64,000 bases of DNA from Achromobacter sp. HZ34. Its GTDB lineage: Bacteria; Pseudomonadota; Gammaproteobacteria; Burkholderiales; Burkholderiaceae_B. The notes below the pieces were generated by a model. That model did no database searches, was not told the DNA's origin, and saw only the letters and a list, made by a program, of their open reading frames with translations. The position numbers and the translations under genes were made by a program. Location of the stretch: positions 310,001 through 374,000 of the forward strand of contig NZ_NJIX01000001.1 of NCBI RefSeq assembly GCF_002209485.1, written 5' to 3'. Below, piece by piece: positions 8,886-16,529 of the stretch; position 1 is the first letter of the stretch, and every line of letters starts with the position of its first letter.

Positions 8886-9779
8886 ATGACTGTGAAGACG
8901 TTTTCCGCGGCCTCGCTGCCGATGCGCCCGGCGTCCCGCCTGCGCCGCGCCGCTACCGTGCTGGCACGCGATCCCTGGATGCTGGGCGGCCTGGTTCTGC
9001 TGCTGATCCTGGTGGCGGCCGCCGTGCTGGCGCCCGTCATTTCCTGGCACGATCCCGCCAGCCTGGCGCCGCGCATGCGCCTGAAACCCTACAGCGCCGC
9101 TTATTGGTTCGGCACCGATTCGCTGGGACGCGACCTGTTCGCGCGCCTGCTGTACGGCGGACGCCTGTCGATCACGCTGGCGGCGCTGGTCAGCGTCATC
9201 TCGGTGGCCGTGGGCTTGGCGCTGGGCGTGCTGGCGGGCTATTTCCGCCGCCTGGACGCGGTGGTCATGCGCATCATCGACGGCATCATGGCCATACCGG
9301 GCCTGCTGTTGGCCATCGCCATGGTGGCCCTGGGCGGCGCCACCATCCCTACCATGGTCATCGCCATTTCCATTCCGGAGATTCCCCGCGTGGCGCGCCT
9401 GGTGCGCAGCGTGGTGCTGTCGGTGCGCGAGGAACCTTACGTGGAAGCGTCCATGGGCATGGGCACGCCGGTGTGGAAAGTGCTGTGGCGCCATGTGCTG
9501 CCCAGCACCATCAACCCGCTGGTGGTGCAGGCCACCTTCATCTGTGCGTCGGCCATCCTGATCGAAGCCGTGCTGGGTTTCCTGGGCCTGGGCTTTCCGC
9601 CGGAGATCCCCAGCCTGGGCAGCATCATCGCCGAGGGCCGGCCTTACTTTCAGCGCGCGCCCTGGATCGTGCTGTATCCCGGCCTTTACCTGGCCTTGTT
9701 GATTCTGTCGGTGAACCTGTTCGGCGATGCCTTGCGCGACCGTCTCGATCCCCGCATGGCCCGCAAACGCAAAGGCTGA
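8886..9779 (+). CDS. ABC transporter permease, DppC-like
   Basis: 297 residues starting 13 bp after the DppB-like gene. Features of the DppC/OppC family: an N-terminal cytoplasmic tail and membrane helix (about 35-55), the FGTDSLGRDLFARLLYG motif (about 76-92), and an EAA loop around residues 195-215. Near the end is GFPPEIPSLGSII, also typical of the family. It forms the second half of the channel with its upstream partner. Confidence 0.92.
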   Translation: MTVKTFSAASLPMRPASRLRRAATVLARDPWMLGGLVLLLILVAAAVLAPVISWHDPASLAPRMRLKPYSAAYWFGTDSLGRDLFARLLYGGRLSITLAALVSVISVAVGLALGVLAGYFRRLDAVVMRIIDGIMAIPGLLLAIAMVALGGATIPTMVIAISIPEIPRVARLVRSVVLSVREEPYVEASMGMGTPVWKVLWRHVLPSTINPLVVQATFICASAILIEAVLGFLGLGFPPEIPSLGSIIAEGRPYFQRAPWIVLYPGLYLALLILSVNLFGDALRDRLDPRMARKRKG

Positions 9780-9785
9780 ACCATC

Positions 9786-11426
9786 ATGTCCCATCCCATA
9801 CTTGAAATCCGTGATCTCAAGGTGCGCCTGCCCGGCGCGGGCGACCGCCGTTATGCCGCGGAGGATATCAGCCTGACCGTGGGCGAACGCGAAATCGTCT
9901 GCATCGTGGGCGAATCGGGCTCCGGCAAATCGGTGACCGCCGGCGCGGTCATGGGCCTGTTGCCCAAGGACGTGCTGCACAAGGAAAGCGGCCAGATCCT
10001 GCTGTCCGGCAAGGACATCACCGACGCCACGCTGGGCGAACTGCGCGCCCTGCGCGGCGACCGCATGGCCATGATCTTCCAGGAGCCGATGACGGCGCTG
10101 AATCCACTGATGAAGGTGGGTGACCAGGTTGCGGAGATCTTCCAGTTCCACGGCCCGGCGCTGTCCGGCCGTGACAGCGACAAGCGGGTGCTGGATCTGT
10201 TGAACGACGTGCGCCTGCCGTCGCCGGAGACGCTGCGCCATGCGTATCCGCACCAGCTGTCGGGCGGCCAGCGCCAGCGGGTGATGATCGCCATGGCGCT
10301 GGCGATGGAGCCGGCGTTGATCATCGCCGACGAACCCACCACCGCCTTGGACGTGACTTCGCAGGCCCAGGTGCTACGCCTGCTGCATGGGCTGCGGGAA
10401 CGGCACAATACCGGCATCCTGTTCATCACCCACGATTTCGATGTGGTGGCCGAGATCGCGGACCGTGTCATCGTGATGCAGCGTGGCCGTATCGTGGAAA
10501 GCGGCCGCGCCGCCGACGTGCTGGCGCGGCCGCAACATGCCTACACGCGCAAGCTGCTGGATGCGGTGCCCAAAGGGCATTTCGGCGCGCGCGAGAGCGG
10601 GGCGGCGCGCATGCCCGTGCTGCAAGTCGAGAACCTGGGGATGCGTTTCGAGACGACCAGCATGTTCCGCAGCAAGCGCCGCGTGGTCGATGCGTTGACC
10701 GACGTGTCCCTGACCCTGGGTGAGGGCGAAACGCTGGGCGTGGTGGGCGAGTCGGGGTCCGGCAAGACGACGTTGGGCCGTTGCCTGGCGCATTTCGCCC
10801 ATCCGACCAGCGGGCGCATCATGATGCACGGCCAGGATATTTCCAAGCTGACGCGTGCGCAATGGCGCCAGTGGTGCAAGCGCATCCAGATGGTGTTCCA
10901 GGATCCGTACCGGTCTTTCAATCCGCGCGTGACGATAGGCCAGGCCCTGGCCGAAGGGCCCATGAATTATGGGGTTGGCGCGGCCCAGGTGCGCGAGCGC
11001 ACGCTAGAGATGCTGGATCTGGTGAGCATGGACGCCAGCGCGCTGGAACGTTATCCGCATGAGTTCTCCGGCGGGCAGCGCCAGCGCATCTCCATCGCGC
11101 GGGCGTTGATGATGGAGCCGGAAATCCTGGTCGCGGATGAGGCCGTATCGGCGTTGGACGTATCGGTGCAGGCGCAGATCCTGGACCTGCTGGAAACCGT
11201 ACGCGAACGCCTGGGCCTGAGCATGATCTTCATCACCCACGATCTACGCGTGGCGGCGCGCCTGTGCCATCGCATCGCCGTGATGCAGCGGGGGCGCTTG
11301 ATGGAGATCGGCAGCGCCGAGGAAGTCTTCAGCCGGCCCCGCAGCGATTACACGAAGGAATTGCTGGCCGCGATTCCGGGGCAGCAGTTGGGCTCGCCTG
11401 CCCCTGCGGCGATGATGCCTGCCTAG
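9786..11426 (+). CDS. Fused double ATP-binding subunit of a peptide-type ABC importer (DppD-DppF-like)
   Basis: 546 residues with two complete nucleotide-binding domains. Domain 1 (about 1-270): Walker A GESGSGKS, signature LSGGQRQR, Walker B IIADEPTTALD and an H-loop in ITHDF. Domain 2 (about 275-530): GESGSGKT, FSGGQRQR, LVADEAVSALD and ITHDL. In domain 2 the usual DEP is DEA, a mild change that keeps the catalytic Glu. The fusion replaces the separate DppD and DppF subunits. It starts 6 bp after the DppC-like gene and completes the importer. Confidence 0.93.
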   Translation: MSHPILEIRDLKVRLPGAGDRRYAAEDISLTVGEREIVCIVGESGSGKSVTAGAVMGLLPKDVLHKESGQILLSGKDITDATLGELRALRGDRMAMIFQEPMTALNPLMKVGDQVAEIFQFHGPALSGRDSDKRVLDLLNDVRLPSPETLRHAYPHQLSGGQRQRVMIAMALAMEPALIIADEPTTALDVTSQAQVLRLLHGLRERHNTGILFITHDFDVVAEIADRVIVMQRGRIVESGRAADVLARPQHAYTRKLLDAVPKGHFGARESGAARMPVLQVENLGMRFETTSMFRSKRRVVDALTDVSLTLGEGETLGVVGESGSGKTTLGRCLAHFAHPTSGRIMMHGQDISKLTRAQWRQWCKRIQMVFQDPYRSFNPRVTIGQALAEGPMNYGVGAAQVRERTLEMLDLVSMDASALERYPHEFSGGQRQRISIARALMMEPEILVADEAVSALDVSVQAQILDLLETVRERLGLSMIFITHDLRVAARLCHRIAVMQRGRLMEIGSAEEVFSRPRSDYTKELLAAIPGQQLGSPAPAAMMPA

Positions 11427-11610
11427 GAGAACTCGGACCGTGGCCAGCCGCCTCCGACCGCATGTTGCGCAATGGCCAGCGCCTGGCGCTCGGCGTACGC
11501 GTGGGCCTGCAGGCCGCGGGATGTCTGCGTCGCGAACGAACTGGCCTCAAAAGAGGCTGTAGGGGCGAAGCCCCCACGAAAAAAAAACTGGATAGTGTTC
11601 CTTAATTGAA
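11427..11610. other. Intergenic region with two adjacent hairpins
   Basis: 184 bp between the ATPase gene and the hydroxyacid dehydrogenase gene. It contains a perfect 5-bp hairpin with an AAAA loop (11544-11557) followed at once by a G/C-rich hairpin with a GAA loop and one mismatch (11559-11577), then a run of A. There is no T-tract after the hairpins on the plus strand, so neither is a standard intrinsic terminator. They may stabilise the upstream mRNA or uncouple the two halves of the cluster. Confidence 0.5.
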
Positions 11611-12600
11611 ATGAGGATGCCCGTGAATCGCGTCGCCCTGCTGAGCCGCTCGGCCAACCTGGCCTATTTCCAACCGCTGCTCAACGCCATCGATCCCGCC
11701 CTGCAGATCGCCACCTGGCCCGACCCCGCGTGCCTGAACGCGGACATCGCCGTCTGCTGGAACTCGCCTCCCGGCGTCTATGCCCGCATGCCGGAACTGC
11801 GCCTGATCCACAGCATCGCCGCCGGTGTCGACAACGTATTGGCCGACCAGGAGACCCGCGGCCTGCCGGTGTGCCGGGTGGTCGATCCCATGCTGGCGCA
11901 GGGGATGCTGCAATACGTCCTCTGGGCCGTCCTGCACTTTCATCGCAAGCTGGACGTGGCGATGGCCAACCAGCGCCAGGCCTTGTGGCAGCGGCCGCGC
12001 CAACAGGCAGCGAAGGAATTTCGCGTGGGCCTGATGGGCCTGGGCGAACTGGGTGGGCTGATCGCCGCCACCTTGCCTTCGCTGGGCTATTCCGTGAATG
12101 GCTGGTCGCGCACGCCGCGTGCACAGGCAAGCGCGGAGGCACGCGCAGTGGCGCACCCGGCGGCGTCCGGCGCGGCGCCCGCCGTGCGGATGTTCAGCGG
12201 AGCCGAGGACTACGAAGAATTCCTCGGCCAGACCGACCTGCTGGTGTGCTTGCTGCCCTTGACCGAATCCACCCGGGGCATCCTCGATCGCCGCACGTTC
12301 GCCGCGCTGCCGCCGGGCGCCGCCGTGGTCAATTGCGGCCGTGGCGAACACCTGGTGGCGGACGACCTGATCGAGGCCCTGCAGTCCGGCCACCTTCGCG
12401 GCGCGGTGCTCGACGTCTTCACCCAGGAGCCATTGGCGGCCGATCATCCCCTGTGGCGCACGCCAGGCGTGGTGGTAACGCCGCACATGGCGACCATGGC
12501 CGCTTTCGAAACCGTGGCGGCGCAGATCGTCGCCAACATCCACCGGCTGCGCGACGGACTGCCCCTGGTGAATCAGGTCGATATGGCAAAAGGCTATTGA
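11611..12600 (+). CDS. GhrA-like 2-hydroxyacid dehydrogenase (glyoxylate/hydroxypyruvate reductase family)
   Basis: 329 residues of the D-isomer-specific 2-hydroxyacid dehydrogenase family. The NAD(P)-binding glycine motif GLMGLGELGG lies near residues 138-147. The catalytic triad is seen as the Arg in NCGRGEH, the Glu in FTQEPLA and the His in TPHMA. Lack of the long N-terminal substrate domain of PdxB/SerA-type enzymes and the overall length (about 310-330) point to the GhrA branch. ATG codons at 11611 and 11617 are both possible. In this cluster it may reduce or oxidise a 2-oxo/2-hydroxy acid released from the imported compound. Confidence 0.85.
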   Translation: MRMPVNRVALLSRSANLAYFQPLLNAIDPALQIATWPDPACLNADIAVCWNSPPGVYARMPELRLIHSIAAGVDNVLADQETRGLPVCRVVDPMLAQGMLQYVLWAVLHFHRKLDVAMANQRQALWQRPRQQAAKEFRVGLMGLGELGGLIAATLPSLGYSVNGWSRTPRAQASAEARAVAHPAASGAAPAVRMFSGAEDYEEFLGQTDLLVCLLPLTESTRGILDRRTFAALPPGAAVVNCGRGEHLVADDLIEALQSGHLRGAVLDVFTQEPLAADHPLWRTPGVVVTPHMATMAAFETVAAQIVANIHRLRDGLPLVNQVDMAKGY

Positions 12601-12750
12601 ATCCGCCGCGCAAGGTGCCGCTGACGGTGCGCCCGTCCTGGCGCCCCCGCTCACTTCCCCGCCCATTTCCTCGCCCATTTCCTCTTTCCATCCCACGCTT
12701 CCGCGCCGCCGTGCCGGGCCCTGTTGAACATCAAAACGCAGAGAAACATC

Positions 12751-13764
12751 ATGTACCTGGAAGATCCCGCCTTTACCATCCCCACCGGCAAGCCGGCGCC
12801 CGTGGATCCGCAGATCGCCGAATTCATGCGCCTGATGGCCAAGGACGCCGCGCAATATCCCCGCCGCGACACCATAGGCATCGAGGAAGGCCGCGCCAAT
12901 GCCGAGAAAGTGCGCCTGCCCTGGGCCCAGGGCGGCCCCAAGATGGCCAAGACCGTCGAACATCGCGTCGGCACGCGCTTCGGTACCCAGCTGCGCGTGC
13001 GCGTGCATTACCCGGCGCAGCGCAAGCTGGCGGGCGCGCTGGTCTACATCCACGGCGGCGGCTTCGTGCTGTTCAGCATCGACACCCACGACCGCATCAT
13101 GCGCGAATACGCCGACCGCGCCGGCGTGGTGGTGATCGGCATGGACTACACGCTGGCCCCCGGCGCCAAGTTTCCCCAGCCGCTGGAGGAATGCATAGAC
13201 GTGTTCCGCTGGGTCCACGACAATGCCGCCATGCTGGATGTCGATCCCAAGCAGCTTTTCCTGGGCGGCGATTCGGCCGGCGCCAACATGACCATGGGGG
13301 CGTGCCTGACGCTGCGCGATGCCGGCTTGTCCATGGTGAAGGGCGTGGTGCTGAACTACGGTGGCTTCGGCAGCAATCTGTTCCGCAACTCGGTGGTGCG
13401 CTATGGCAGCGGCGAATACGGCCTGTCCCTGCACATGATGATCTGGTTCCGCGGCATGCACATGGCGCGCGGCGAGGACTTCATCAATCCGCGCGCCGAC
13501 ATCCTGCGGGCCGATCTGCGCGGCCTGCCGCCGGCCTATCTGGTGGTCACGGAATGCGATCCCCTGCATGACGACAGTGTCGAGCTGGAACGCAGGATGC
13601 GCGAAGCCGGCGTCGAGGTGCAGTCCAAGGTCTATCCGGGCACCGTGCACAGCTTCCTGGAAGCGGTCTCCATTGCCGATATCGCCGGCGTGGCCTTCGA
13701 CGACACGGCGCGCTGGTTGCAAGCGCATTCCGAAGGCCATTCTCATGCTCACGCTGGCGCCTGA
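12751..13764 (+). CDS. Alpha/beta hydrolase of the HGGG (hormone-sensitive lipase-like) esterase family
   Basis: 337 residues from the ATG at 12751, preceded by an AGAGA ribosome-binding site; an upstream TTG (12724) is less likely. The oxyanion-hole motif HGGG (about 100-103) and nucleophile motif GDSAG (about 173-177) define the family. The acid (Asp in TECDPLHDDS) and base (His in GTVHSF) follow in the expected order. It probably hydrolyses a short-chain ester or related acyl bond. It sits between a dehydrogenase and a PaiB-like gene (12 bp gap) in the catabolic run. Confidence 0.88.
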   Translation: MYLEDPAFTIPTGKPAPVDPQIAEFMRLMAKDAAQYPRRDTIGIEEGRANAEKVRLPWAQGGPKMAKTVEHRVGTRFGTQLRVRVHYPAQRKLAGALVYIHGGGFVLFSIDTHDRIMREYADRAGVVVIGMDYTLAPGAKFPQPLEECIDVFRWVHDNAAMLDVDPKQLFLGGDSAGANMTMGACLTLRDAGLSMVKGVVLNYGGFGSNLFRNSVVRYGSGEYGLSLHMMIWFRGMHMARGEDFINPRADILRADLRGLPPAYLVVTECDPLHDDSVELERRMREAGVEVQSKVYPGTVHSFLEAVSIADIAGVAFDDTARWLQAHSEGHSHAHAGA

Positions 13765-13776
13765 GGAACGATACCC

Positions 13777-14394
13777 ATGTATACGCCGCCGGCCTATGCC
13801 GAGCACGACAGCGCGGCCCTGCATGCCTTCATGCGGGCCCACAGCTTCGCCACGCTGGTGACGGTGGGCGAGGGCGGGGCCAATGCCACGCACCTGCCTT
13901 TCCTGCTGCGGGGGGAGACCCTGATCACCCATCTGGCGCGTGCCAATCCGCAGTGGCGCGATCTGCAGGCGGGGGCACCGGCTCTGGTGTTGTTCCAGGG
14001 ACCGCATGCCTTCATCTCGCCCAGCTGGTACGAGAACCAGCAAACTTTTCCCACGTGGAATTACACGGCGGTGCACGTGCGCGGCCAGCCGCGGCTGATT
14101 GAAGCGCCGGAGGATATCCGCGCCGTCCTGCAGGCCACCGTGGCCACGTACGACTCGCCCCTGGGCGGGACGTGGCGTTTCGACGCGATGCCTGATACGC
14201 TGACGCTGCCTCGCCTGAAGGCCATCGCCGCGCTGGAGATTCCCCTGGCCAGCGTGGAAGGCAAGATGAAGCTGAACCAGGACAAGTCGGTGCCCGACCG
14301 CCAGGGTGTGATCGCGGCGCTGGAACGCCAGGGCGATGCGGACGCCATGGCGGTGGCGCGTTTGATACGCGACTTCACGCCGGCGGTGACGTAA
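13777..14394 (+). CDS. PaiB-family FMN-binding protein
   Basis: 205 residues that match the PaiB (FMN_bind_2) family from end to end: the opening MYTPPAY, the HLPFLL segment about 30-40 residues in, and SPSWYENQQTFPTWNY near residue 80-95, the family's best conserved block. The fold is a flavin-reductase-like split barrel. PaiB was first described in Bacillus as a transcription repressor, but DNA binding is doubtful for most members and an oxidoreductase role is equally possible. It starts 12 bp after the esterase gene. Confidence 0.88.
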   Translation: MYTPPAYAEHDSAALHAFMRAHSFATLVTVGEGGANATHLPFLLRGETLITHLARANPQWRDLQAGAPALVLFQGPHAFISPSWYENQQTFPTWNYTAVHVRGQPRLIEAPEDIRAVLQATVATYDSPLGGTWRFDAMPDTLTLPRLKAIAALEIPLASVEGKMKLNQDKSVPDRQGVIAALERQGDADAMAVARLIRDFTPAVT

Positions 14395-14492
14395 GCCGCC
14401 GGCGTCGGCGCAGACCGCCGGCTGTCGTAAACCCTGATTCCGTGACTGACTTCCCTTAATTGATACTCTCGTCTTTCCGTGTGGAGTTCCCG

Positions 14493-15218
14493 ATGGATGC
14501 CCCCTTGAATGCCGAAGCGAAAGTGCGTTTTGAACTGGCCGCCCTGTACCGGCTGGTCGCGCATTTCCGTATGACCGATATCATCGATACCCATATCAGC
14601 GCGCGCGTGCCCGGCCGCGAGGATCACTTCCTGATCAACCGCTACGGTGTGTTGTTCCACGAGATGCAGCCGGAGGACCTGGTCAAGATCGACGTCGAAG
14701 GCAACCCGGTCGATCCGGGCGATGAGGAAACCAACAAGGTCAACGCCGCGGGTTTCACCATCCACTCCGCCATCCATATGGCGCGCCATGACCTGGCCTG
14801 CGTGGTGCATACCCATACCGCCGACGGCATGGCCGTGTCGTGCCAGGAAGAGGGGTTGTTGCCCATTACCCAGCATGCCTTGAAGTTCTATGAACGGCTG
14901 GGATATCACGACTACCAGGGCATCGCGCTGGACCTGGAGGAAAGGGAAAGCCTGGTGAATGACCTGGGCACCCACAAGGCCATGATCCTGCGCAATCACG
15001 GTTTGCTGGCGGCGGGGTCGACGGTGGCGGAAGCCTTCGTCAACATCTACTACCTGGAGCGTTCCTGCCAGGCGCAGATCAAGGCGCAGTCGGCCGGCGG
15101 CAAGATCATTTATCCGCCCAAGGCGGTGTGCGAGCGCACGCGGGGGCAGTACGAGCGGCCGACGTCGCTGGACTACTGCAATCGTGTGTGGACGGCGGCG
15201 CTGCGCTTGATCGAATAG
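14493..15218 (+). CDS. Class II aldolase/adducin family protein
   Basis: 241 residues from the ATG at 14493, which has GGAG seven bases upstream; the longer frame starts inside the leader. It shows the class II aldolase metal site HTH (in VVHTHTADG) and a later His in LRNHGLL. The active site uses a divalent metal to stabilise an enolate. Relatives act on fuculose/ribulose-phosphate or decarboxylate/aldol-cleave 3-hydroxy acids, and many members in catabolic clusters have unknown substrates. It is the last plus-strand gene of the cluster and converges on the IclR gene. Confidence 0.87.
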   Translation: MDAPLNAEAKVRFELAALYRLVAHFRMTDIIDTHISARVPGREDHFLINRYGVLFHEMQPEDLVKIDVEGNPVDPGDEETNKVNAAGFTIHSAIHMARHDLACVVHTHTADGMAVSCQEEGLLPITQHALKFYERLGYHDYQGIALDLEERESLVNDLGTHKAMILRNHGLLAAGSTVAEAFVNIYYLERSCQAQIKAQSAGGKIIYPPKAVCERTRGQYERPTSLDYCNRVWTAALRLIE

Positions 15219-15227
15219 CGGCTTGAG

Positions 15228-15250
15228 GGATCCGTCATGTGCACGGATCC
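15228..15250. terminator. Inverted repeat between convergent genes
   Basis: A perfect 8-bp stem (GGATCCGT with ACGGATCC) encloses a 7-base loop, 9 bp after the aldolase stop. There is no T-tract, so this is only a candidate terminator or 3'-end stabiliser. Confidence 0.35.
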
Positions 15251-15300
15251 GCGCCGGGCAAGCTTTAGGACGCTGTATTACTGGGCGCCGCAGCTACGGG

Positions 15301-15330
15301 CGCCGCCGCTGCGCGCGCCGCCGCTGCGCG
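15301..15330. repeat. Exact 15-bp tandem duplication
   Basis: The unit CGCCGCCGCTGCGCG occurs twice head to tail in the short gap between the aldolase and IclR genes. Likely a replication-slippage product. Confidence 0.8.
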
Positions 15331-15339
15331 CCGTGTGGC

Positions 15340-16128
15340 TCAGGCCATGCCCACCTTGCCGCTCAAGGCGCGCGCCGTGGTCATGATCAAGGGCGCGTAT
15401 TGCTTGGCGAAGTTTTCTATTGTCCAGTCCGAGGTCAGCCCGGCCAGTTGTATCGTGGCGATGGGTTGCTGCCGGTGGTCGAGGATGGCGGCGGCGATGT
15501 TCAATTCGCCGATCTGGCTTTCCTCGGCGGCCACGGCGTAGCCGTCCTGCCGTGCCTGCTCCACGTATTCGCGGATTCGCGCCGAATCGCGCGTGGTCTT
15601 CGGCGTGGAGGGTATCGACCTGCGCGGCATGGCTTCCGACCGCAGGATGATGTCCTCCATCTGCTCCGGCGTCAGGTGCGCCATGATGGAGCGCCCGCCC
15701 GCGGTCTGCACCGTGGGCAATTGGCGTCCGACCAAGGTGCTGCTGAAGGTCTGGCGCTTGGTCTGGCGGCGTAGCGCGAAGATGATGTAGAGGTCGTTGA
15801 ACAGGCTCAGTTCGACCCGTTCGCCGGTTTCCTGCTGCAACTGGACTACCAGGGGCGTGGCGCGCTCCAGCAGCGGCACGCTGCGCATGTAGTCGAAGGT
15901 GCGCTGCAGGATTTTCTTGCCGGGCGTGAAGCCTTTGCCGCCGGCGCCGCGTTCCAGATAGCCCAGGCTGACCAGCGTATGCGCCATGCGCTGCGTCGTG
16001 CTGCGGTCGAAGCCGGTCATTTCCATCAATTCGTTCATGCTCATGATGGTGGGATGGTGCTCGAAGGCTTCAAGCAGCTCCAGGCCTTTGGCGAGCGACT
16101 GGACGAAGAGGGGGTCGGGGCGGGACAT
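15340..16128 (-). CDS. IclR-family transcriptional regulator
   Basis: 262 residues. The N-terminal winged helix-turn-helix (about 10-70: SLAKGLELLEAF, then ELMEMTGFDRSTTQRMAHTL) is followed by the GAF-like IclR effector domain (about 85-255). It lies convergent to the amidase/ABC/aldolase cluster and is the obvious candidate regulator for it, responding to a pathway metabolite. No palindrome of IclR-operator type is evident at the amidase promoter, so the regulatory link is inferred from position alone. Confidence 0.88.
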   Translation of the reverse strand: MSRPDPLFVQSLAKGLELLEAFEHHPTIMSMNELMEMTGFDRSTTQRMAHTLVSLGYLERGAGGKGFTPGKKILQRTFDYMRSVPLLERATPLVVQLQQETGERVELSLFNDLYIIFALRRQTKRQTFSSTLVGRQLPTVQTAGGRSIMAHLTPEQMEDIILRSEAMPRRSIPSTPKTTRDSARIREYVEQARQDGYAVAAEESQIGELNIAAAILDHRQQPIATIQLAGLTSDWTIENFAKQYAPLIMTTARALSGKVGMA

Positions 16129-16260
16129 AAAGTGACGGGCGCCGGGGTCGGGAAGCCGGCTATTCTGATTGATAAGTGGGATTATGGTACTTCATATTAA
16201 TACCTCGGTGGTGTAGTTCGCGCGGTGCGTTAACGCTGCTGCATTCGCGGGGAGGTTTTT

Positions 16261-16333
16261 GGTTTGCCCGCTGACGCGGCCAAACCGAGTTCGCCAGTTT
16301 GTTTTGAGTTCGCCCGCTGACGCGGGCGAATTC
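16261..16333. repeat. Pair of related hairpins with shared CCCGCTGACGCGG core
   Basis: The first hairpin (16261-16286) has arms GGTTTG/CAAACC plus CCGC/GCGG with one mismatch. The second (16306-16333) has a 12-base arm with one wobble pair. Both have a TGAC loop and the same G/C core, so they look like two copies of one small palindromic element (REP-like). One may terminate egtB transcription. Confidence 0.6.
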
Positions 16334-16381
16334 GCTGGTCGAATGGCCTTTAGCCTCGACCGTTGCAGCCATCGCGGCAAG

Positions 16382-16435
16382 CCCAGCCAGCCCAGCCACT
16401 CCAGCCACTCCAGCCAGCCCAGCCAGCCCAGCTCA
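16382..16435. repeat. 9-bp tandem repeat, about six units
   Basis: Six consecutive 9-base units of form YCCAGCCAS, the last diverged: CCCAGCCAG, CCCAGCCAC, TCCAGCCAC, TCCAGCCAG, CCCAGCCAG, CCCAGCTCA. It lies in non-coding DNA downstream of egtB. Such arrays often vary in copy number between strains. Confidence 0.85.
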
Positions 16436-16529
16436 GACCGGCCCGGAGCGAGGTTGGCTCGGGCCAAGTTCAGGGGAGAACAGTCCCCGCGTAAGGGGGG
16501 CGCGTCGGGCGGGCCATGACGGCCGCACG

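Larger units (their letters stand above)
16129..16529. other. Non-coding repeat-bearing region between egtB and the IclR gene
   Basis: 401 bp, no credible gene. The 16140-16210 end is A/T-richer and should hold the promoter of the minus-strand IclR gene. The middle has two hairpins that share a core (16261-16286, 16306-16333) and a 9-bp tandem repeat (16382-16435). Frames through the tandem repeat give only Gly-Trp-Leu-type repeats and are not genes. Confidence 0.6.

Noticed and set aside
11559-11577. Possible intrinsic terminator after the importer operon
   Set aside because: The hairpin is followed by A rather than T on the plus strand, and T precedes it on the minus strand, so it does not fit the intrinsic terminator pattern on either strand.
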